From the IMG/VR virus record IMGVR_UViG_3300042520_000961, positions 1 to 26,813 of that record: a DNA stretch of 26,813 nucleotides; one strand, given 5' to 3'. Below the pieces are notes generated by a model. It searched no databases, was not told the DNA's origin, and worked only from the letters and a program-made list of their open reading frames with translations. The translations under genes were made by a program, and so were the position numbers. Positions 23,685 through 26,813 of the stretch are shown in pieces. Source of the DNA: a virus. Position 1 is the first letter of the stretch; every line of letters starts with the position of its first letter.

Positions 23685-24350
23685 TCAGTCTCTCTTTCGA
23701 TTGTGTTCACAGGTTTTAACAACGCACCACCCGCATAGCGGTGTGGGCTTGGGGTTCCACACCCCGGTCTCATGCGCCTTTTCAATGCGGGCAACGCGCT
23801 CCCGGTAATCCCACCAGTACTCCTCGGCTTCACCGCGCAAGAAGCTGGCCTTGACCAAGTCGTTCTTGACCACGAACAGCAGACCACCGCTGACTTTGCG
23901 GATGTGCGGGAAGTGCACGAACACCATCAAAGCCATCAGCCGAAGCTGCTCCCGATCCGGGTACTTGTTGTTGCCCGTTTTATAGTCCACCACGCGAGCT
24001 GTCAAGTTGTCATCGTCGATGATGAGCAAGTCGGCAATGCCGCGCACCCATACATCTTTGTCCATGAATCCGCAAGGGCGCAGATCGGCCGTCACGCCCA
24101 TCTCGTGCTCACACAGCTTGCGACCGGGCTTGGCCTTGAGCGCATCGAGCATGTCCTTGACGAACTCAAACTGTGGCGGCAGGGGCGTGTTGTCCTTGAT
24201 GTAGAACTCCGCCGCTGAGTGCAGCTCCTTGCCGTACAGCGTAGCTTGCGTGTCAGTGAACGGGAACTGCTTGAGCACCTTCACTGCGTGATAGCGCCGG
24301 GGACAACCTTCGTAGTCCTTGAGCGCTGAGTGTGACCATTTAACTGTCAT
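23685..24350 (-). CDS. PD-(D/E)XK nuclease, Cas4/RecB-like, probable Fe-S cluster, 221 aa
   Basis: Active-site residues are H44, D107 (RGIADLL), D122 and K124 (VDYKTG) and Q135, the RecB-family order. Four cysteines, C16 (YEGCPRRY) and C206-x2-C209-x4-C214, match the layout of the 4Fe-4S cluster in Cas4 and AddB nucleases, where one Cys is N-terminal and three are C-terminal. The chosen ATG (24350) is preceded by AAAGG and overlaps the upstream stop (ATGA). A GTG at 24380 is less likely. It probably resects DNA ends for recombination, supplies nucleotides, or processes concatemers. In Cas systems such proteins process prespacers, but no other Cas gene is present here. Confidence 0.85.
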   Translation of the reverse strand: MTVKWSHSALKDYEGCPRRYHAVKVLKQFPFTDTQATLYGKELHSAAEFYIKDNTPLPPQFEFVKDMLDALKAKPGRKLCEHEMGVTADLRPCGFMDKDVWVRGIADLLIIDDDNLTARVVDYKTGNNKYPDREQLRLMALMVFVHFPHIRKVSGGLLFVVKNDLVKASFLRGEAEEYWWDYRERVARIEKAHETGVWNPKPTPLCGWCVVKTCEHNRKRD

Positions 24351-24529
24351 CGTGCTGCCTTTGTGTTTTGTTGAATCCACTGAAGATGTTCGCCCACTTC
24401 GGTGTACTCCTCGATGGGTACTACCCGCGTTGAAAACTGCATCTTCTCATCCATCTGCATGACCAGCACGCCTGTGCCGTAGAGCAGGGCGTGTTGCATC
24501 ATCTTGTCGAAGTCGTCATCGGGCTCCAT
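24347..24529 (-). CDS. Small phage protein of unknown function, 60 aa
   Basis: The stop and the nuclease start overlap (ATGA), and the start overlaps the metallopeptidase stop by one base (TGATG). This double coupling makes it a convincing gene. GCGAGG upstream is the ribosome binding site. The product has an acidic start (MEPDDDFDKMMQH), a Val/Met-rich strand region (GTGVLVMQMDEKMQF) and a helical end (VGEHLQWIQQNTK). No membrane segment or motif is recognised. Its position suggests a helper of the nuclease or the metallopeptidase. Confidence 0.75.
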   Translation of the reverse strand: MEPDDDFDKMMQHALLYGTGVLVMQMDEKMQFSTRVVPIEEYTEVGEHLQWIQQNTKAAR

Positions 24530-24837
24530 CAGAACCTCGCAGATTGAATTGCTTTGGTGAGCCTGTTGCTGAACTCTTCGACGAAGTGCTCGTCGTTGTT
24601 CAGGTCAGGGCGGTCCATGCTCTCAAGTATGGCGTGTGTCAGCTCATGCCAGAACGTCTCTTGCAAAGCCGACAGCTTGAGCGGTATGCCGTGGTACGAC
24701 TTACGCGCCAGTGTGATGGTGCGCTTGGCGTAGTGCACCTCGCCCATGTACAGACGCTCACGCATCGCTTCTGCGATATGCACGCTGTACCAGTTGTCCC
24801 CCACTTTGATCTTCTTGGGCAGTGTCAGTTGCTTCAT
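24529..24837 (-). CDS. Small zinc metallopeptidase-like protein, 102 aa
   Basis: HELTH at 64-68 (TFWHELTHAILESM) gives H64, E65 and H68, a zincin active site, with E87 or E88 as candidate third ligand in HFVEEFSNR. The N-terminal half is beta-rich (VGDNWYSVHIAEAMRERLY, then GEVHYAKRTITLARK), matching minimal SprT/ImmA-like peptidases found in phages and mobile elements. Possible substrates are a host repressor, a DNA-bound protein adduct or a phage protein. The start has AAGGAGAAAGCA upstream, which lies inside the overlapping 67-aa gene. The enzyme class is clear from the motif; the target is unknown. Confidence 0.75.
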   Translation of the reverse strand: MKQLTLPKKIKVGDNWYSVHIAEAMRERLYMGEVHYAKRTITLARKSYHGIPLKLSALQETFWHELTHAILESMDRPDLNNDEHFVEEFSNRLTKAIQSARF

Positions 24838-24961
24838 TTGCTTTCTCCTTAGTTAAAACTTGACGCAGTGTCCACCGTGCGTCAACACGGTCCGCAAACC
24901 ATCGGAACAGTTTGCGGCAATCATCTTGCAGCAGATACGGTGGCCACCCCGTCTTTTTCAT
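24758..24961 (-). CDS. Probable small phage protein, 67 aa, overlapping the metallopeptidase gene
   Basis: The ATG at 24961 lies one base past the polymerase stop (AAAGGGATGATATG, with AAAGGG as ribosome binding site). The first 41 residues, outside the overlap, read as a real protein (TGWPPYLLQDDCRKLFRWFA, then DARWTLRQVL). The rest overlaps the metallopeptidase gene by 80 bases and is more irregular. Tryptophan- and arginine-rich, with no motif recognised. Without this gene, 24838-24962 would be an unusual gap in the operon. Confidence 0.55.
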   Translation of the reverse strand: MKKTGWPPYLLQDDCRKLFRWFADRVDARWTLRQVLTKEKANEATDTAQEDQSGGQLVQRAYRRSDA

Positions 24962-24962
24962 A

Positions 24963-26813
24963 TCATCCCTTTGCCAAACCATAACGGCGGTGTGCGCCGA
25001 CTTCTGAGTTCAGTGGGATGCCGGGCATGTACTTGGGCTCCACAATCATCTGCTCCAGCACCCAGTCAGTGGCTCCCGCGACCTCAGCGTCAGGCACGAC
25101 GCAGAGCAATTCATCATGCACTGTGCCTACCACGGGGTACTTCTTGTCCACCCGCAGCATGCCGTCTGTCATCACCACACGCGCAGTTCCCTGCACAATG
25201 TTGTTCGTTATCTTACCTGCGTACAGCTTGGTTGGCTTGACGCCTTCTTCACCGTACACCCAATTGCGTTGCTTTGTTTCTTTATCGTATTCGTTGCGTA
25301 AGTTCGGATACTTGAGGGTCATGCCCGAGGGCAAGACGATCTCTTCTTTTCTGAACGTGACGCATTTATACACCACCTCTTCGCCGCCGTAAAGAGACTT
25401 CTCCATCAGCTTGGCGCACATGTCCCAGAAGCTAACCACAGGGTGCGATGTCTCCCGGTAGATGTCGATGATCTTCTTGGCCGCAACGCAGTGGATCAGC
25501 AGCTCCCGCTCCGTGCAGATGTGGGGAATCTCCCGGAGCTTCTTAACATTCTCGTCCCACCCAACGAAGCGGTCGATGTAGGCGGCATCCACGCCGAGCT
25601 TCTTTGCGAACGCTTTGTCGTAGCGTACGGGAGGAGCGCCAAGGAATCCAACGAGAAGCTGGGCAGCGAAAGACGCCCAGCCGAGCTGATACCCGCAGCC
25701 AAGTAGCGCCGACTTTGCAGACTGTCTAAGGTCTGGATGGCTTTCTTTTGAAAGGCCGGGTATGCCGAACATCTGAGCACCGAAAGCGGCATAAGCGTCA
25801 CGGCCAGACCTGAAGATGTCGAGCAAATCTTCGTAGTCCGCAAGCCACGCAAGTACTCGCGGTTCAATTTGCGAAAGGTCCCCAACGACAAGCTGGTGCC
25901 CCACCGGTGCCATGATTGCTTTGCGTAAGAACGAACCTCGCTTGAGGTTTTGCATGTTGATGGCGCTGCCTTTAGCAGCAGTCCAACGACCCGTTGCCGC
26001 GCCGTAGTAGCTAAGAGGAACCGGGAGCGCGCCCCTGCCCGAGATGTCCAAGAAGCGCTGGGCACGAGTTCTCTCGGTTGTAGACTTAACCCGAAGACGC
26101 GCTTCACAAAGAAGGGCAACGTCTTCACGTTCACCGTTAAGCAGCGCTTGAAAAAGCGCGTCATTCTTTGCAAAAGCAAACGCCTCCTTCCCAGTGGTCT
26201 TGCTGACTTTTGTAGGGGGAGTGACGCCCATGAGAGTAAGTACCTCCGCAAACTTTGGGTTCGACGCAAGTGCAGCTTCCTCGATGCCGAGTTTCTTGAG
26301 TAGACCTTCACGCTTTTCTCCTTCTTCAGTCAGCGCTTTGATGAGCATCTCCCGGTCAAGCTCAAGGCAAGCGTTTGTGTACATGCGCAGGGTCATGTCG
26401 ATCAGGCGCAGCTCCTTGGCGGGGTAGCCCTCGATCATGCGCAAGAAAATCTGCTCACACAACCATGTGTCGTGGCAGCAGTAGTCGGCCAGTATCGCCT
26501 CCACATCAGCAGGCAGCTCGTCCAGAATGTTCTCTGACGGAGACAGGCCATCGCCCTTGGGCGGCAGACCGAAGCGCTCAGCGAGCTTCTTCAAACTGTT
26601 GCCCACCTCCACACCGTGCAGCGCACGGCCCATGGACAGCGTGTCGAAGATGAACGCAGGCTTGGCGTTGTAGCGCCACGCCATGACAGACACATCGAAC
26701 AGTGCGTTCTGTGCAACCACAGCAGTGCGGCTCCAGTCGATGCTGGCAAAGAACTCAGGCAAGTCCTTGCGTGTCACCCATACTGGGCTGTCATCGCTGC
26801 CCAGATACTTCCA
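24963..26813 (-). CDS. Family A DNA polymerase with 3'-5' exonuclease domain (5' partial)
   Basis: The frame stays open to the window edge, so the first codons, including the Exo I motif, are missing; 616 residues are visible. Exo II-like NALFDVSVMAW and Exo III Y111-x3-D115 (DYCCHDTW) are present. Polymerase motif A is VVGDLSQIEPRVLAW with D312. Motif B is R363-x3-K367-x3-L371-x3-Y375 (RQSAKSALLGCGYQLG), which places Leu at the position of E. coli Pol I F762. Motif C is GTVHDELL with H566, D567 and E568. There is no 5'-3' exonuclease domain in the visible part. It would be the replicative polymerase and is the first gene seen of the leftward operon. Confidence 0.93.
   Translation of the reverse strand, partial: WKYLGSDDSPVWVTRKDLPEFFASIDWSRTAVVAQNALFDVSVMAWRYNAKPAFIFDTLSMGRALHGVEVGNSLKKLAERFGLPPKGDGLSPSENILDELPADVEAILADYCCHDTWLCEQIFLRMIEGYPAKELRLIDMTLRMYTNACLELDREMLIKALTEEGEKREGLLKKLGIEEAALASNPKFAEVLTLMGVTPPTKVSKTTGKEAFAFAKNDALFQALLNGEREDVALLCEARLRVKSTTERTRAQRFLDISGRGALPVPLSYYGAATGRWTAAKGSAINMQNLKRGSFLRKAIMAPVGHQLVVGDLSQIEPRVLAWLADYEDLLDIFRSGRDAYAAFGAQMFGIPGLSKESHPDLRQSAKSALLGCGYQLGWASFAAQLLVGFLGAPPVRYDKAFAKKLGVDAAYIDRFVGWDENVKKLREIPHICTERELLIHCVAAKKIIDIYRETSHPVVSFWDMCAKLMEKSLYGGEEVVYKCVTFRKEEIVLPSGMTLKYPNLRNEYDKETKQRNWVYGEEGVKPTKLYAGKITNNIVQGTARVVMTDGMLRVDKKYPVVGTVHDELLCVVPDAEVAGATDWVLEQMIVEPKYMPGIPLNSEVGAHRRYGLAKG

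Noticed and set aside
23684-23887. N-terminal extension of the 61-aa gene across the nuclease gene
   Set aside because: The extension is antisense-quality sequence within another frame of a clear nuclease; the ATG at 23683 fits the coupling TGATATG.
24351-24380. GTG start extending the Cas4-like nuclease by 10 residues
   Set aside because: ATG 24350 has a ribosome binding site and the ATGA overlap typical of this operon; the extension (DSTKHKGST) looks non-coding.
1-26813. tRNA genes, CRISPR arrays, insertion sequences, integrase or attachment sites
   Set aside because: No cloverleaf-like segments, regularly spaced repeats, transposase or recombinase motifs were seen on either strand by reading; a tRNAscan or repeat search could still reveal weak cases.

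Overview
The window is a piece of a tailed double-stranded DNA bacteriophage genome. Nearly every base is coding, and there are no ribosomal RNA, tRNA, insertion-sequence or CRISPR signals. The genes form two blocks that converge near position 16160. The rightward block (1-16166) encodes virion proteins. The leftward block (26813 down to 16157) encodes DNA replication, recombination and small accessory proteins. From general recollection, many of these proteins resemble those of uncultured freshwater phages with moderately GC-rich hosts, possibly Burkholderiales. The host is an inference and cannot be proved from this sequence.

Rightward block: it opens inside a tail-hub/head-stabilisation protein resembling P22 gp10, which carries a small beta-rich insert. 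A short conserved protein follows, then a 596-aa Ala/Gly-rich protein, a GNAT-like small protein, and two more low-complexity or coiled-coil proteins that look like internal-virion (ejection) proteins. The block ends with a very large 3064-aa polyvalent protein. That protein has long coiled coils, a HEGTH metallopeptidase-like site, a WCT-containing module followed by an AT-rich stretch, and a C-terminal region resembling LPD38. Several start codons overlap the preceding stop (ATGA), so this is one tightly coupled transcription unit.

Leftward block, in transcription order: family A DNA polymerase (5' end outside the window), a 67-aa protein, a small zinc metallopeptidase, a 60-aa protein, a Cas4/RecB-like PD-(D/E)XK nuclease with a probable Fe-S cluster, a 61-aa protein, a small HNH protein, a SNF2-type helicase, a 138-aa helical protein, an SSB-like zinc protein with an acidic tail, a lipoprotein, a helix-turn-helix regulator, a 49-aa acidic protein, an AEP-type primase fused to a DUF927-like helicase, and a likely 62-aa protein at the junction. 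Together this is a nearly self-sufficient replisome: polymerase, primase-helicase, SSB, nuclease and SNF2 helicase. No phage RNA polymerase is visible, so early transcription probably uses the host enzyme.

The features most worth following up are the modular giant protein and its AT-rich cargo segment, an A-x-GG(x3-5)A-x-GG motif shared by three consecutive virion proteins, a Leu at the Pol I 762-equivalent position together with mosaic leucine-codon use inside the polymerase gene, a UUCG hairpin directly before a regulator gene that lacks a visible Shine-Dalgarno, and several small overlapping genes.
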